Below are positions 33,309 through 42,859 of a stretch of 64,000 nucleotides of DNA, piece after piece. The first letter of the stretch is position 1; every line of letters begins with the position of its first letter. The translations under genes were made by a program, and so were the position numbers. The DNA comes from Leptolyngbya ohadii IS1 (GTDB lineage: Bacteria > Cyanobacteriota > Cyanobacteriia > Elainellales > Elainellaceae), in assembly GCF_002215035.1 (NCBI RefSeq), contig NZ_NKFP01000006.1, forward strand, positions 1,066,530-1,130,529, written 5' to 3'. The notes under the pieces are model-generated. The model was not told where the DNA came from and ran no database searches. It worked only from the letters and a program-made list of their open reading frames with translations.

Positions 33309-36300
33309 GTGAATCAGGATTGTCAAGGTCAACAGGGACAAACTCAGCAGGCACAAACACAATTGGGAATCCAACAGGGAATTAATATGGGTTACGCGGG
33401 TCAGCGGTGGCTGGTAGAGGAGCGGGACGCTTGCGGTGTGGGCTTTATTGCCGATCAGCAGGGGCGGAAAAGTCATGAACTCGTGCAGAAGACCCTCGGC
33501 GCGTTGACCTGTATGGAGCACCGGGGCGGCTGTAGCGCAGACCAGGATTCCGGGGACGGTGCCGGGGTGATGACCGCAGTTCCCTGGGAGTTGCTGACCG
33601 ACTGGCTTACGACTCAAGGAATTTCCGCTGTCGATACGGCTTCCCTGGGCGTGGGCATGGTGTTTTTGCCGCAGGATAAGACGATCGCCGCTCAAGCTCG
33701 TGAAATTGCCACGCAGACGATCGAAGCCGCAGATTTGAAGGTGCTGGGCTGGCGCGAAGTCCCGGTGAAACCCGAAGTGCTGGGGATTCAGGCAAAGGAA
33801 AACCAGCCGCAGATTGCTCAGGTGATCGTTCAGTCTGACGATCTGCGGGGCGATGACCTGGAGCGGAAGCTGTATCTCGTCCGTAAGCTGATTTATAACG
33901 CGAATGCGGATGCAAGTAAGGCTCAACAGAAGCCCCAGTTGCGTGAACTCTACATTTGCTCTTTCTCGAATCGCACGATCGTCTATAAGGGAATGGTGCG
34001 ATCGGCGGTGCTGGGCGAGTTTTATCTAGATTTCCAGAATCCGCTGTACCAGAGTGTGTTTGCGGTGTATCACCGTCGCTTCAGTACGAACACGATGCCG
34101 AAGTGGCATTTGGCACAGCCGATGCGGTTGATTGGTCACAACGGCGAAATTAATACGCTGCTGGGCAATATCAACTGGATGATGGCGCGTCAGCCGGAAC
34201 TCTCCCATCCAATGTGGGGCGATCGGTTTACTGACCTGCTGCCCATCGTGAATCCAGAGAACAGCGACTCCGCTAACCTGGACAACGTGATGGAACTGCT
34301 GGTGCAGTGCGGACGGCAACCTCTGGAAGCGATGATGATCCTGGTTCCGGAGGCATATCAGAACCAGCCCGATCTGGCGAACTATCCGGAAATCACCGAC
34401 TTCTACGACTACTACAGCGGTTTGCAGGAACCCTGGGACGGTCCGGCTCTGCTCGTCTTCAGCGACGGCAAAATGGTGGGCGCAACGCTCGATCGCAACG
34501 GTCTGCGTCCGGCACGCTACAGCATCACGAAGGATGGCTATATCGTCGTGGCATCGGAAGCTGGGGTGACGGAACTGCCCGAAGCGGAAATTATTGAGAA
34601 GGGGCGGCTGGGACCCGGACAGGCGATCGCCTTCAACCTGGAAACCCATCAAGTCCTTAAGAACTGGGAACTGAAGCAGCAGATTGCGAAGCAGCACCCC
34701 TACCGCGAATGGCTCCAGCAGCACCAGAAATCCTTTACGCCGCAGGAATTCCCCGATCAGCGTCACTTTGAATCGCCTGCCCTGCTGCGCCAGCAAACTG
34801 CCTTCGGCTACACCACGGAAGACGTGGAGATGATCATCGAAGAGATGGCATCTCAGGGTAAAGAGCCGACCTTCTGTATGGGCGACGATATTCCGCTGGC
34901 AGTGCTATCGAGCAAGCCCCACCTGCTGTACGACTACTTTAAGCAGCGGTTTGCCCAGGTGACGAATCCGCCGATCGACCCTCTGCGGGAAAGTCTGGTG
35001 ATGTCGCTGGGAATGTCCCTCGGTGCGCGGCGCAACCTGCTGGAAGCAAAGCCGGAAGATGCTCGGCTGCTGAAGCTCGGCTCTCCAGTGCTGAATGATG
35101 CCGATCTAGAGCAGATCCGTCAGTCTGGTCTGGAGACGGCTACCCTGTCTACCTTATTTAAGGTGGCGGATGGTCCCGATGGGCTTCAGCGGGCAGTGAC
35201 TCAGCTTTGTCAGGAAGCGACGGCTGCGGTGCGATCGGGCAAGGAGATTTTGATTCTCAGCGATCGATCGGGCGACTCTGATCTGAGTCAGGACTACAGC
35301 TACATTCCGCCGCTGCTGGCAGTGGGTGCGGTTCACCATCACCTGATTCGTCAGGGATTGCGGATGAAGGCATCGCTGATTGTGGATACGGCGCAGTGCT
35401 GGAGTACGCACCACTTTGGCTGTTTGATCGGCTATGGGGCAAGCGCGATCTGTCCCTACCTCGCCTGGGAAACGGTGCGCCACTGGTGGCACGATGCCAA
35501 GACCCAGAAGCAGATGGAGACGGGTAAGCTGCCTAACATCAGCATTACGGGAGCGCAGTACAACTATCGCAAGGCAGTCGAGGCGGGTCTGCTTAAGATC
35601 CTCTCGAAGATGGGAATTTCGCTGCTGTCCAGCTATCAGGGCGCACAAATCTTTGAGGCGATCGGCATTGGCGACGATCTGCTGCACCTGGCATTTGAGG
35701 GAACTGCCTCTCGCGTGGGCGGCATTAGCATTCGTGATCTGGCGCAGGAAATCATTGCGGTTCACAGCCGCGCCTTCCCCGAACTGACGACCAAGAAGCT
35801 GGAGAACTTTGGTTTCTTCAACTACAAGCCGGGCGGCGAGTACCACATGAACAGCCCGGAAATGGCGAAGTACCTGCACAAGGCAGTCGGCAGCAAGAGC
35901 TACGACCACTACGATCTGTACAAGAAGTATCTGGAAGATCGTCCCGTGACCGCGCTGCGCGACCTGCTGGACTTCAAGGGCGATCGTCCTTCGGTGCCGC
36001 TAGAGGAAGTGGAGTCGGTGGAGGAGATCGTGAAGCGCTTCTGTACCGGAGCAATGTCTCTGGGTTCGCTGTCCCGCGAGGCACACGAAACGCTGGCGAT
36101 CGCGATGAACCGTTTGGGCGGTAAGTCTAACTCCGGTGAGGGCGGCGAAGATCCGGTGCGTTACCAGATTATTGGCGATGTGGATGAGAACGGGAAGTCT
36201 ACCGCTTTTGCCCATTTGAAGGGTCTCCGCAACGGGGATACCGCAAGCTCTGCGATCAAGCAGGTGGCATCGGGTCGCTTTGGCGTGACTCCCGCCTATC

Positions 36301-37988
36301 TGATGAGCGGTAAGCAGCTTGAAATCAAGATGGCGCAGGGTGCGAAGCCCGGTGAAGGTGGACAGCTCCCCGGTAAGAAGGTCAGCCCCTACATTGCCAT
36401 GCTGCGGCGATCGAAGCCCGGTGTAACGCTGATTTCCCCGCCTCCCCACCACGATATTTACTCGATCGAGGATCTGTCCCAACTGATCTTTGACCTGCAC
36501 CAGATCAATCCGACCGCAAAGGTTTCGGTGAAGCTGGTGGCAGAAGTGGGGATTGGTACGATCGCGGCGGGTGTGGCAAAGGCAAACGCAGACATCATCC
36601 AAATCTCCGGTCACGATGGTGGAACGGGTGCTTCGCCGCTGAGTTCGATCAAACACGCAGGGGTTCCGTGGGAGCTGGGTCTGACGGAAGTGCATCGTGT
36701 GCTGATTCAAAACCGTCTGCGCGATCGGGTTCTCTTACGGGCAGATGGCGGCATCAAGACGGGCTGGGATGTGCTGATGGCGGCGTTGATGGGCGCAGAG
36801 GAATACGGCTTCGGCTCGATTTCGATGATTGCCGAGGGCTGCATTATGGCGCGGATCTGCCATACGAACAACTGTCCGGTCGGTGTGGCAACTCAGCAGG
36901 AAAAACTGCGGCAGCGGTTCACCGGAATGCCGGAACACGTCGTTAACTTCTTCTACTTTGTGGCGGAGGAAGTGCGATCGCTCCTGGCACGGCTAGGCTA
37001 TCGATCGCTGAAGGAGGTGATCGGACGGGCAGACCTGCTGAAGGTGCGGGAAGGAGCTAGCCTCACGAAGACCCAGGCAATCAACCTCGACTGTCTGACC
37101 AATCTGCCGGATACGCGCACCGATCGCAGTTGGCTGGAGCATACCGAAGTTCACAGCAACGGTCCCGTTCTGGACGACGAAATTCTGGCAGATGCAGAGA
37201 TTCAGGCGGCGATCGCGAATCACGGCACGATTAGCAAAGAGTATCGCGTGGTGAACACCGATCGATCCCTGGGCGCACGGATTTCGGGGGCGATCGCGAA
37301 GCAGTACGGCGATACGGGCTTTAGCGGTCAGATTACGCTTAACTTTAAGGGCAGCGTTGGTCAGAGCTTCGGCGCGTTTAACCTGGCGGGGCTGACGCTC
37401 AACCTGGAAGGCGAGGCAAACGACTACGTGGGTAAGGGCATGAACGGCGGCGAGATTGCGATCAAGCCTGCTGCGGATGCCACCTTCGATCCGTCCCACA
37501 GCGTGATTGTCGGCAATACCTGTCTGTATGGCGCAACGGGCGGTAAGCTCTTTGCAAACGGGCAGGCTGGCGAACGCTTTGCGGTACGAAACTCCCTGGC
37601 GCAGGCGGTGATTGAGGGAGCCGGAGACCACTGCTGCGAATACATGACGGGCGGTGTGGTCGTCGTTCTGGGTCGCGTCGGTCGAAACGTGGGCGCAGGG
37701 ATGACGGGCGGTTTAGCCTACTTCTACGACGAAGACGGCAGCTTCCCCACCAAAGTCAACCCGGAAATCGTCAAAGTCCAGCGCGTCGTCACTCCCGCAG
37801 GCGAACAGCAGCTCAAGGATCTGATCCAGGCACAAGCCGATCGCACGGGTAGCCCGAAGGCAAAACAAATCCTGGAAAACTGGACAGAGGCTCTCCCGAA
37901 GTTCTGGCAGGTGGTTCCCCCCTCGGAAGCGGAAAGCCCCGAAGCTAATCCGAATGCCACTGAGAAAGTGCTGGCTTCTGCTCAGTAG
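33309..37988 (+). CDS. glsF: Ferredoxin-dependent glutamate synthase (Fd-GOGAT)
   Basis: 1559 residues, normal for the single-chain ferredoxin enzyme that makes two glutamates from glutamine and 2-oxoglutarate, downstream of GlnA in ammonium assimilation. Residues 1-41 are a propeptide; Cys42 in ERDACGVGF is the class II amidotransferase nucleophile. The central and FMN domains show [13 protein letters not shown] and [21 protein letters not shown]. The 3Fe-4S cluster uses Cys1178, Cys1184 and Cys1189 ([12 protein letters not shown]). A C-terminal beta-helix (GXXG repeats, e.g. [21 protein letters not shown]) ends the protein. The start is GTG 33309; ATG 33387 would leave a short propeptide. 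A strong terminator follows. Confidence 0.93.
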   Translation: MNQDCQGQQGQTQQAQTQLGIQQGINMGYAGQRWLVEERDACGVGFIADQQGRKSHELVQKTLGALTCMEHRGGCSADQDSGDGAGVMTAVPWELLTDWLTTQGISAVDTASLGVGMVFLPQDKTIAAQAREIATQTIEAADLKVLGWREVPVKPEVLGIQAKENQPQIAQVIVQSDDLRGDDLERKLYLVRKLIYNANADASKAQQKPQLRELYICSFSNRTIVYKGMVRSAVLGEFYLDFQNPLYQSVFAVYHRRFSTNTMPKWHLAQPMRLIGHNGEINTLLGNINWMMARQPELSHPMWGDRFTDLLPIVNPENSDSANLDNVMELLVQCGRQPLEAMMILVPEAYQNQPDLANYPEITDFYDYYSGLQEPWDGPALLVFSDGKMVGATLDRNGLRPARYSITKDGYIVVASEAGVTELPEAEIIEKGRLGPGQAIAFNLETHQVLKNWELKQQIAKQHPYREWLQQHQKSFTPQEFPDQRHFESPALLRQQTAFGYTTEDVEMIIEEMASQGKEPTFCMGDDIPLAVLSSKPHLLYDYFKQRFAQVTNPPIDPLRESLVMSLGMSLGARRNLLEAKPEDARLLKLGSPVLNDADLEQIRQSGLETATLSTLFKVADGPDGLQRAVTQLCQEATAAVRSGKEILILSDRSGDSDLSQDYSYIPPLLAVGAVHHHLIRQGLRMKASLIVDTAQCWSTHHFGCLIGYGASAICPYLAWETVRHWWHDAKTQKQMETGKLPNISITGAQYNYRKAVEAGLLKILSKMGISLLSSYQGAQIFEAIGIGDDLLHLAFEGTASRVGGISIRDLAQEIIAVHSRAFPELTTKKLENFGFFNYKPGGEYHMNSPEMAKYLHKAVGSKSYDHYDLYKKYLEDRPVTALRDLLDFKGDRPSVPLEEVESVEEIVKRFCTGAMSLGSLSREAHETLAIAMNRLGGKSNSGEGGEDPVRYQIIGDVDENGKSTAFAHLKGLRNGDTASSAIKQVASGRFGVTPAYLMSGKQLEIKMAQGAKPGEGGQLPGKKVSPYIAMLRRSKPGVTLISPPPHHDIYSIEDLSQLIFDLHQINPTAKVSVKLVAEVGIGTIAAGVAKANADIIQISGHDGGTGASPLSSIKHAGVPWELGLTEVHRVLIQNRLRDRVLLRADGGIKTGWDVLMAALMGAEEYGFGSISMIAEGCIMARICHTNNCPVGVATQQEKLRQRFTGMPEHVVNFFYFVAEEVRSLLARLGYRSLKEVIGRADLLKVREGASLTKTQAINLDCLTNLPDTRTDRSWLEHTEVHSNGPVLDDEILADAEIQAAIANHGTISKEYRVVNTDRSLGARISGAIAKQYGDTGFSGQITLNFKGSVGQSFGAFNLAGLTLNLEGEANDYVGKGMNGGEIAIKPAADATFDPSHSVIVGNTCLYGATGGKLFANGQAGERFAVRNSLAQAVIEGAGDHCCEYMTGGVVVVLGRVGRNVGAGMTGGLAYFYDEDGSFPTKVNPEIVKVQRVVTPAGEQQLKDLIQAQADRTGSPKAKQILENWTEALPKFWQVVPPSEAESPEANPNATEKVLASAQ

Positions 37989-38042
37989 GTAGGGCGATCG
38001 TCTTTCGTTGTGTAGGGCGACCGAGTTAATTTAGTTAATACT

Positions 38043-38069
38043 GCTCCTGGTTCGCCAGGGGCATTTTTT
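38043..38069 (+). terminator. Rho-independent terminator of glsF
   Basis: GCTCCTGG (38043-38050), loop TTCG, CCAGGGGC (38055-38062), then ATTTTTT. It lies about 55 bases past the glsF stop and marks the left edge of the accessory island. Confidence 0.85.
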
Positions 38070-38272
38070 GTATTGGGGATAGATGGTGTTTACTCAGCAA
38101 GACTCCTAAATGCCAGCAACTTTCTACTACCTAATAAAACAGTGACAACGCTAGAGTAGGCTAGTTATACTAAACTTCCAGCTCGTACATCTTTTGGGGA
38201 GCTTAGGCAAGTAATATCTAGTTCTATTGTGAATTAAGCTACTTAAGATAAAGTTCAACCAAATAAAAGTAA

Positions 38273-38518
38273 ATGATTATGTTTGCTAGAATCACTGACC
38301 TTCAAGGTAAGACGGTAGCTACTATAGACCGGCATATAGAAGTGGAACGTGATGGTGAAATTTGGGATCGATTTATTGATGAGAATAGTAATCTGTACCT
38401 AGAACGACCTCATGAACAAGAGATGGATGCACTTGAAATTATGTTCTGCATTAGGGAGGTAGTAACTAGATTCTACCAACTGGAAAACTTTCATATACAT
38501 ATAGGTCAAACTCATTAA
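38273..38518 (+). CDS. Small protein of unknown function, AT-rich
   Basis: 81 residues, mixed alpha/beta and acidic (HIEVERDGEIWDRFIDENS, EQEMDALEIMFCIREVVTRF). Not recognised. The codons are AT-rich, like the next gene and unlike the GC-richer core genes. The gap to the 410-residue HEPN-type gene is only 18 bases on the same strand, which suggests a two-gene operon; a partner or antitoxin role is possible but unproven. ATG 38279 is an alternative start. Confidence 0.6.
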   Translation: MIMFARITDLQGKTVATIDRHIEVERDGEIWDRFIDENSNLYLERPHEQEMDALEIMFCIREVVTRFYQLENFHIHIGQTH

Positions 38519-38536
38519 AGAACTTGATCCCTGACG

Positions 38537-39769
38537 ATGCATAGTCAAACTAACTCTATAGATAAGAAGCATCTTGAAGGCTGTTTAGGGAATCTCTTAA
38601 AAAAGATAAAAGAGTCAGGATTAAGTTTGTCTCAGTATATCGATGAGAACCGAGAGCAATGCAAACCATTCGTTAAAGCCCTCTATAAAAATAGATATAT
38701 ATCTGAAAACTACTTTCTAGAAGACATTATTGAGATTTTAGAATACACATATACGAAAGCTCCTCTGTCAGTAAAACAGTTAATTGATGAATTTGAATCG
38801 AATTTAGTAGGCTCGTATAATGAATGGGCTGTAATCTTTCCTCTGAACTATAGTAGAGTACTTTCACGCTCAACTAAGTCATTTTTCAGGAGATCAATTA
38901 AACTAGGTAGATACACCATTACTCCTGCTAGAGATAGCATTAAAGGTTTCAGAGAATTCTGCGCGAGAAAATATCAATCACATCAAATAGAGTTTAGAAC
39001 TTTAGAACACCAGATAAGGGTGACAAATGGACACCTTCTTAGTAGTCCTCTGCTAAGTTTTCATATTCATGGCTCTTTCCAGATTGCACAAATTAAAAGT
39101 CTGAATTTTTATAACTTCTTTCTCTGGATGCAAAATCTTCATATAGCCCTTCTACGCAAACGGCTTCCTATATTCGGCTCATTGCAGGATATAAGTGCTC
39201 ATTATTTCTTGCTTAATCTAAAGAATGGGGAAATTAATAGAATTCCAATTAATATTGATGAAAACAGAATATTTAGTGGACTTAGTGTTGAAATAATGAG
39301 AAGTTTGAAGAGTGAAGACTTTAACAGAAATGTTAATCTCATTTTTAGCAGGAACGATAAGCTTTTTTGGAGGATCTATAATTCTTTGCATTTCTTCTCC
39401 AAAGGTTTCAGCAGCACAGATGACGTGTCCAGATTACTTTTTTACGTAATTTCTCTTGAATCAATTTTTTCAAAGGATAAGAACACTCCCCTTCGCGCAA
39501 CATTAGCTGATTACGTTTCTTTGCTTTGTGCTCTGCCAAATGAACGTATAGAACTTCATAGGAAAGTTCAAAAGCTATATGATGTTCGTTCATCTATAGT
39601 TCATCAAGGAGTTCATCATATTTCATATGATCTGCTCAATGAGGCTGAGTATATCTGCGCTCAAGCTATTTTTAATACTATTGAGATGTATGCAGGCTAT
39701 GAAGTTCAAGGTGATCTAGAAAAACGCTTTTTTGATGATTTACTCAGGATTAAACTAATAGGGAATTGA
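38537..39769 (+). CDS. HEPN (ApeA-like) domain protein of unknown function
   Basis: 410 residues, AT-rich and with codon use unlike its neighbours, so probably acquired. The C-terminal 120 residues look like an Apea-like HEPN domain: ISLESIFSKDK, RATLADYVSLL, then LYDVRSSIVHQG carrying Arg351-x4-His356, the HEPN ribonuclease motif. The N-terminal 280 residues are unrecognised. HEPN proteins of this type are often RNases in anti-phage or toxin systems (family knowledge). The 81-residue gene just upstream would be the operon partner. RNase activity is inferred from one motif. Confidence 0.7.
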   Translation: MHSQTNSIDKKHLEGCLGNLLKKIKESGLSLSQYIDENREQCKPFVKALYKNRYISENYFLEDIIEILEYTYTKAPLSVKQLIDEFESNLVGSYNEWAVIFPLNYSRVLSRSTKSFFRRSIKLGRYTITPARDSIKGFREFCARKYQSHQIEFRTLEHQIRVTNGHLLSSPLLSFHIHGSFQIAQIKSLNFYNFFLWMQNLHIALLRKRLPIFGSLQDISAHYFLLNLKNGEINRIPINIDENRIFSGLSVEIMRSLKSEDFNRNVNLIFSRNDKLFWRIYNSLHFFSKGFSSTDDVSRLLFYVISLESIFSKDKNTPLRATLADYVSLLCALPNERIELHRKVQKLYDVRSSIVHQGVHHISYDLLNEAEYICAQAIFNTIEMYAGYEVQGDLEKRFFDDLLRIKLIGN

Positions 39770-39902
39770 GAATGCTATCTATACTTTTCAAGTACGCAAA
39801 CATAGTTCTCAAATATGAAACATGATGTTAATTGACTGCAAGTAGTATTAGGTTCAGATATTTACTGGTGTCAATAATTCTATGCACCGAAACTGAATTG
39901 CT

Positions 39903-40121
39903 ATGGAACTATCTAATCGAATTGTCATTAATCCCGATATTTGTCTCGGACAACCCACCATTCGCGGAATGCGAATCACAGTTGCCTTTGTTCTGAAACT
40001 TCTGGCAAGCAGCCTATCGATCGAGCAAATTCTTGAGGCATACTCAGAACTAGAACCTGAAGACATCCAGCAAGCCCTCATATACGCGGCTCAGGCAATC
40101 TCAAGTCAGTCGATTCAATAG
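39903..40121 (+). CDS. DUF433 antitoxin-type protein, orphan
   Basis: 72 residues of the DUF433 family: NRIVINPDICLGQPTIRGMRI followed by the helix-turn-helix-like LSIEQILEAYSELEPEDIQQAL. Such proteins are normally paired with a PIN-like DUF5615 toxin directly downstream. Here the next 240 bases are a repeat-like spacer with no toxin frame, so it appears orphaned. It probably retained DNA binding. Confidence 0.8.
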   Translation: MELSNRIVINPDICLGQPTIRGMRITVAFVLKLLASSLSIEQILEAYSELEPEDIQQALIYAAQAISSQSIQ

Positions 40122-40134
40122 GATTTCTATGAGT

Positions 40135-40287
40135 CGATCGCCCCTCCCCCACCGCATTTATTCTATCCATCGGTTCAGTCAAATCTTCGATCGCCTCACT
40201 CCTGTCTAGATCCAATTAACGTAGGCGTTGAGCATTCCTGAAGGACTCATTAGGCAATTGGTAGAATAAATAAACGCTAGCGATCGC
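40135..40287. repeat. Island spacer repeat, full copy
   Basis: This non-coding spacer joins two parts: a left half (CGCCCCTCCCCCAC ... CATCGGTTCAGTCAAATC) that recurs at 40889-40960, and a right half (CGATCGCCTCAC ... GACTCATTAGGCAATTGG ... GCTAGCGATCG) that recurs at 41687-41784. It lies between the DUF433 gene and the RelBE-type pair. Confidence 0.75.
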
Positions 40288-40365
40288 AATCTGGTCTATC
40301 CAATCGGCTGCTATGTCTGCTCTTGAAGCGTTAAAAACTAAGTTAACGGACTAATTGGAGGAGCT

Positions 40366-40575
40366 ATGTCTGAAATTACTCTTAACTCGGAACAACTAAA
40401 GGAAATTTTGAAAAGCGCGATCGTTGAGTTAATTCGTGACAATCGCGAAGAGGTGTCTGAGTTTTTAGCAGAGATTATCGAAGATATTGCAATGGAACGA
40501 GCGATCGCAGAAGGAGAAACAACTGAGCTTACTAGCCGCGATTCTATTTTTCAACTGCTGGAGCCGAAAGCGTGA
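40366..40575 (+). CDS. Antitoxin of a RelBE/ParDE-like pair
   Basis: 69 acidic residues (LNSEQLKEILKSAIVELI, FLAEIIEDIAMERAIAEGE), mostly helical, as in small RelB/ParD-type antitoxins that bind promoter DNA and mask the toxin. A GGAGGAG ribosome site lies just before the ATG. Its stop overlaps the toxin GTG by 4 bases, so the two are translationally coupled. Confidence 0.75.
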   Translation: MSEITLNSEQLKEILKSAIVELIRDNREEVSEFLAEIIEDIAMERAIAEGETTELTSRDSIFQLLEPKA

Positions 40576-40838
40576 GGGTTGAGTTTAGAAAAAGCTTTGA
40601 GAAGGATTTAAGCAAGATTAGGGATGGAGAACTGCTCCTCAGAATCAAATCAGTAATCGAAGAAGTTGAGAATACTGACAGTCTTTCAGGCATTAGCAAC
40701 ATAAAAAAGCTGAAGGCTGATGGAGATTATTACCGTATTCGAGTTGGTGATCATCGGGTTGGGTTGACAGAAGATAAAGGCACAGTTACCTTCGTTCGCG
40801 TTTTACACCGCAGGGAAATGTATCGATACTTCCCGTAA
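40572..40838 (+). CDS. RelE/ParE-superfamily toxin
   Basis: 88 residues from GTG 40572. The fold pattern fits RelE-like mRNA interferases: VEFRKSFEKDLSKIRD, GISNIKKLKADGDYYRIRVGDHRVG and the C-terminal VRVLHRREMYRYFP with Arg/Tyr residues typical of the active site. It is coupled to the upstream antitoxin gene by a GTGA overlap. The target (mRNA or gyrase) cannot be told from the sequence. Confidence 0.85.
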   Translation: MRVEFRKSFEKDLSKIRDGELLLRIKSVIEEVENTDSLSGISNIKKLKADGDYYRIRVGDHRVGLTEDKGTVTFVRVLHRREMYRYFP

Positions 40839-40888
40839 ACCTGGAGAGCCTTGATAAAGTCATGTTTTCTGATTGGTGGTAAATAGCT

Positions 40889-40960
40889 CGCCCCTCCCCC
40901 ACAGCAGCAATCTTGGCCATCGGTTCAGTCAAATCCTCGATCGCCTCACGATTGTCTATA
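40889..40960. repeat. Island spacer repeat, left-half copy
   Basis: CGCCCCTCCCCCAC, then CCATCGGTTCAGTCAAATC and TCGATCGCCTCAC, nearly as in 40139-40199. It lies between the RelBE-type and VapBC-type pairs. Confidence 0.75.
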
Positions 40961-40998
40961 GCCTTTAAAATGGACAAAGAGTTGCGGGGAAAGATTTG

Positions 40999-41220
40999 AT
41001 GACGTTACAAGAAATTCAAAATCAGGCATTGCAGTTGCCGATCGGCGATCGCTGGCAGTTAGTAGAGGTTCTTTTAGACTCTCTCAAGCGGGAAGACAAC
41101 CCTAAGCCAAAGAGGGGAAATCTGTCGCGTTTACGAGGCATTGCTAAAATTTCGGCAGATACGGGGGAGAGTAATGCCCAAGCAGACTATGTAACCTATC
41201 TGACCGAGAAATACCAGTAA
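40999..41220 (+). CDS. Antitoxin of a PIN-domain toxin pair
   Basis: About 73 residues from ATG 40999 (a TTG at 40996 is also in frame). The N-terminal MTLQEIQNQALQLPIGDRWQ and LVEVLLDSLKRE resemble small addiction-module antitoxins found upstream of PIN toxins in cyanobacteria. The stop overlaps the toxin start by one base. Confidence 0.75.
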   Translation: MTLQEIQNQALQLPIGDRWQLVEVLLDSLKREDNPKPKRGNLSRLRGIAKISADTGESNAQADYVTYLTEKYQ

Positions 41221-41636
41221 TGCGAGTTCTGATTGATACCAATGTCGTTCTTGATGTCTTACAGGAACGAGAACCATTTGTGGAAAATGCAGCAAAATTA
41301 TTTGAGCGTCTTGATTCCGGAGAGATCGAGGGGTTCATCGCAGCAACAACGATAACCAACATTTACTACATCATCCGCAGAATAGCTGGGAGAGTCGTCG
41401 CTCAAGATGCTATTACTCAGCTATTGAGCGATCTAAATATTTGTGCAGTCAATTTAGAGATACTAGAACAGGCGCTTGCGCTAGACTTTGAAGATTTTGA
41501 AGACGCAGTACAGTATGCCTGTGCGATCGTACATCGTGTTGATGCGATCGTCACTCGTGATGCCTCTGGATTTGTCAATGCAGAGATTCCTGTTGTTTTA
41601 CCTGAAGACATTGATACTATCAGCAGTGCTGAGTGA
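41220..41636 (+). CDS. PIN-domain ribonuclease toxin (VapC-like)
   Basis: 138 residues covering one PIN domain. The acidic metal-binding residues are visible in VLIDTNVVLDVL (N-terminal Asp), FEDFEDAVQYACA and IVTRDASGF. PIN toxins cut RNA with Mg2+ or Mn2+ and are held in check by the neighbouring antitoxin. ATG 41220 overlaps the antitoxin stop TAA by one base. Confidence 0.87.
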   Translation: MRVLIDTNVVLDVLQEREPFVENAAKLFERLDSGEIEGFIAATTITNIYYIIRRIAGRVVAQDAITQLLSDLNICAVNLEILEQALALDFEDFEDAVQYACAIVHRVDAIVTRDASGFVNAEIPVVLPEDIDTISSAE

Positions 41637-41686
41637 AAAAATGAAGTAGTATTCAGCGCGAACAAGCCGCCATACCAAAGTCGCAA

Positions 41687-41784
41687 CGATCGCCTCACAC
41701 CTGTCTAGATTCAATCAGCATAAGCATCAAGCATTCCCGAATGACTCATTAGGCAATTGGTAGAATAAATAACGCTAGCGATCG
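41687..41784. repeat. Island spacer repeat, right-half copy
   Basis: Same order of blocks as 40189-40287: CGATCGCCTCAC, CTGTCTAGAT, CAAGCATTC, GACTCATTAGGCAATTGG, TAGAATAAATAA, CGCTAGCGATCG. It lies just downstream of both the PIN toxin and the convergent HigA-type gene. Confidence 0.75.
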
Positions 41785-41786
41785 TC

Positions 41787-42101
41787 CTAGCTCACCTGTG
41801 CAATCACTTGACCAATTTCCTGCGGCGTTGCACCTGTTGCTAACATCGCCCGAATCAGTAATTCAATAGAAACGGAAGCATCACCGTTTTCAGCTTTCGC
41901 AACACGAGGCTGACTGGATTGGAGTTTGTTTGCCAGTTCCGCTTGAGTCATCGACTGCTGCCGTCGCTCTTTTAAATACTGGCTCAGGGCAAGCTTAATT
42001 TCGATCAGGGTTGTTTCTTCTGGAGTCAGGTCTAGAAATTCCGAAACCGTCCCCACTCTCCAGCCCTTTTCCTCTAATTTTTTTCGTTTCGCTGCTTCCA
42101 T
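41787..42101 (-). CDS. higA: HigA-type XRE-family antitoxin
   Basis: About 104 residues from ATG 42101, which leaves a 4-base gap after the toxin stop; the longer frame to 42158 would overlap the toxin. The C-terminal half is an XRE helix-turn-helix (MTQAELANKLQSSQPRVAKA, then SVSIELLIRAMLATGA). The toxin-first order is typical of higBA. The antitoxin binds the operon promoter and the toxin. Confidence 0.85.
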   Translation of the reverse strand: MEAAKRKKLEEKGWRVGTVSEFLDLTPEETTLIEIKLALSQYLKERRQQSMTQAELANKLQSSQPRVAKAENGDASVSIELLIRAMLATGATPQEIGQVIAQVS

Positions 42102-42105
42102 CGTT

Positions 42106-42447
42106 TTAGCCCTTAATATCCCTGTCATATTGGCTGAGGCGTTTCTGACAAATCTCAATTACACTATCGGGAGTCGATCGCGTCGTTTTGTTGAACACCT
42201 CAAGAATTAAAATTGCGTCGTTATCAATACGATAAATAATTCTCCAGTTCTTCTCAGCATCACGCACCCGCAATTCGTGGCAGTGTGGCCCAACACTCGG
42301 CATAGGTCTTGAGTGAGGCAAGCCCAAATTCTCGCCCTGCTGCAAACGCCTCAACAAAAACCCTGCTTCTATCCGAGCTTCCTGACTAAAGGGAGGAGTT
42401 TTGACTTCTCCATACAGCCAAACTAAAGGTTTATTCGTTTCACCCAA
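42106..42447 (-). CDS. higB: HigB-type toxin (phage-derived Gp49-like)
   Basis: About 113 residues. Conserved blocks KPLVWLYGEVKTPPFS, EAGFLLRRLQQGENLGLPHS, CHELRVRD, NWRIIYRI and ILEVFNKTTRSTP match the Gp49-like HigB family of ribosome-dependent mRNA interferases. The TTG at 42447 is chosen because it fits the family N-terminus, and the longer form from ATG 42531 would run over the divergent xisI start; no strong RBS is seen, so the start is uncertain. Confidence 0.82.
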   Translation of the reverse strand: MGETNKPLVWLYGEVKTPPFSQEARIEAGFLLRRLQQGENLGLPHSRPMPSVGPHCHELRVRDAEKNWRIIYRIDNDAILILEVFNKTTRSTPDSVIEICQKRLSQYDRDIKG

Positions 42448-42523
42448 TGCATTGTTTATATCACATTTGATATATTCAAGTCTTAATGATTGGGGAGGAC
42501 TCCGTAAACGAGGTAACTGTGCA

Positions 42524-42859
42524 ATGGACAAGATAGCCCAGTATCGAAACTCCGTTCAAGCCTTACTGAGTCAGTACGCAAAGAACGATGCTGTCGAGGA
42601 GGGTGTGGAAGTTCAACTCATCTTTGACACCGAACGCGACCATTATCAGTGGATGAATGTGGGCTGGCAGGAATTCGATCGCATTGACCTTTGCATCGTT
42701 CACCTGGACATCAAAGACGGGAAAATCTGGCTTCAGCAAAATCTCACCGACCAGAACCCTGGCGAGGATTTAGTTGCAATGGGCGTTCCCCGTGAGAATA
42801 TTGTTCTTGGCTTACAGCCTCCTTACAAGCGACCTTACACCGACTATGGTGCTGCTTGA
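42524..42859 (+). CDS. xisI: XisI-like protein, orphan
   Basis: 111 residues from ATG 42524, with GAGGT eight bases before it. Conserved XisI features: MDKIAQYRNSVQALLSQYA, DTERDHYQWMNVGWQ, IHLDIKDGKIW-type strand, and DLVAMGVPRENIVLGLQPP. XisI was named as a fdxN-element excision controlling factor and usually follows xisH. No xisH is present here; the HigBA pair lies divergently upstream. Many stand-alone copies exist and their role is unclear. Confidence 0.87.
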   Translation: MDKIAQYRNSVQALLSQYAKNDAVEEGVEVQLIFDTERDHYQWMNVGWQEFDRIDLCIVHLDIKDGKIWLQQNLTDQNPGEDLVAMGVPRENIVLGLQPPYKRPYTDYGAA

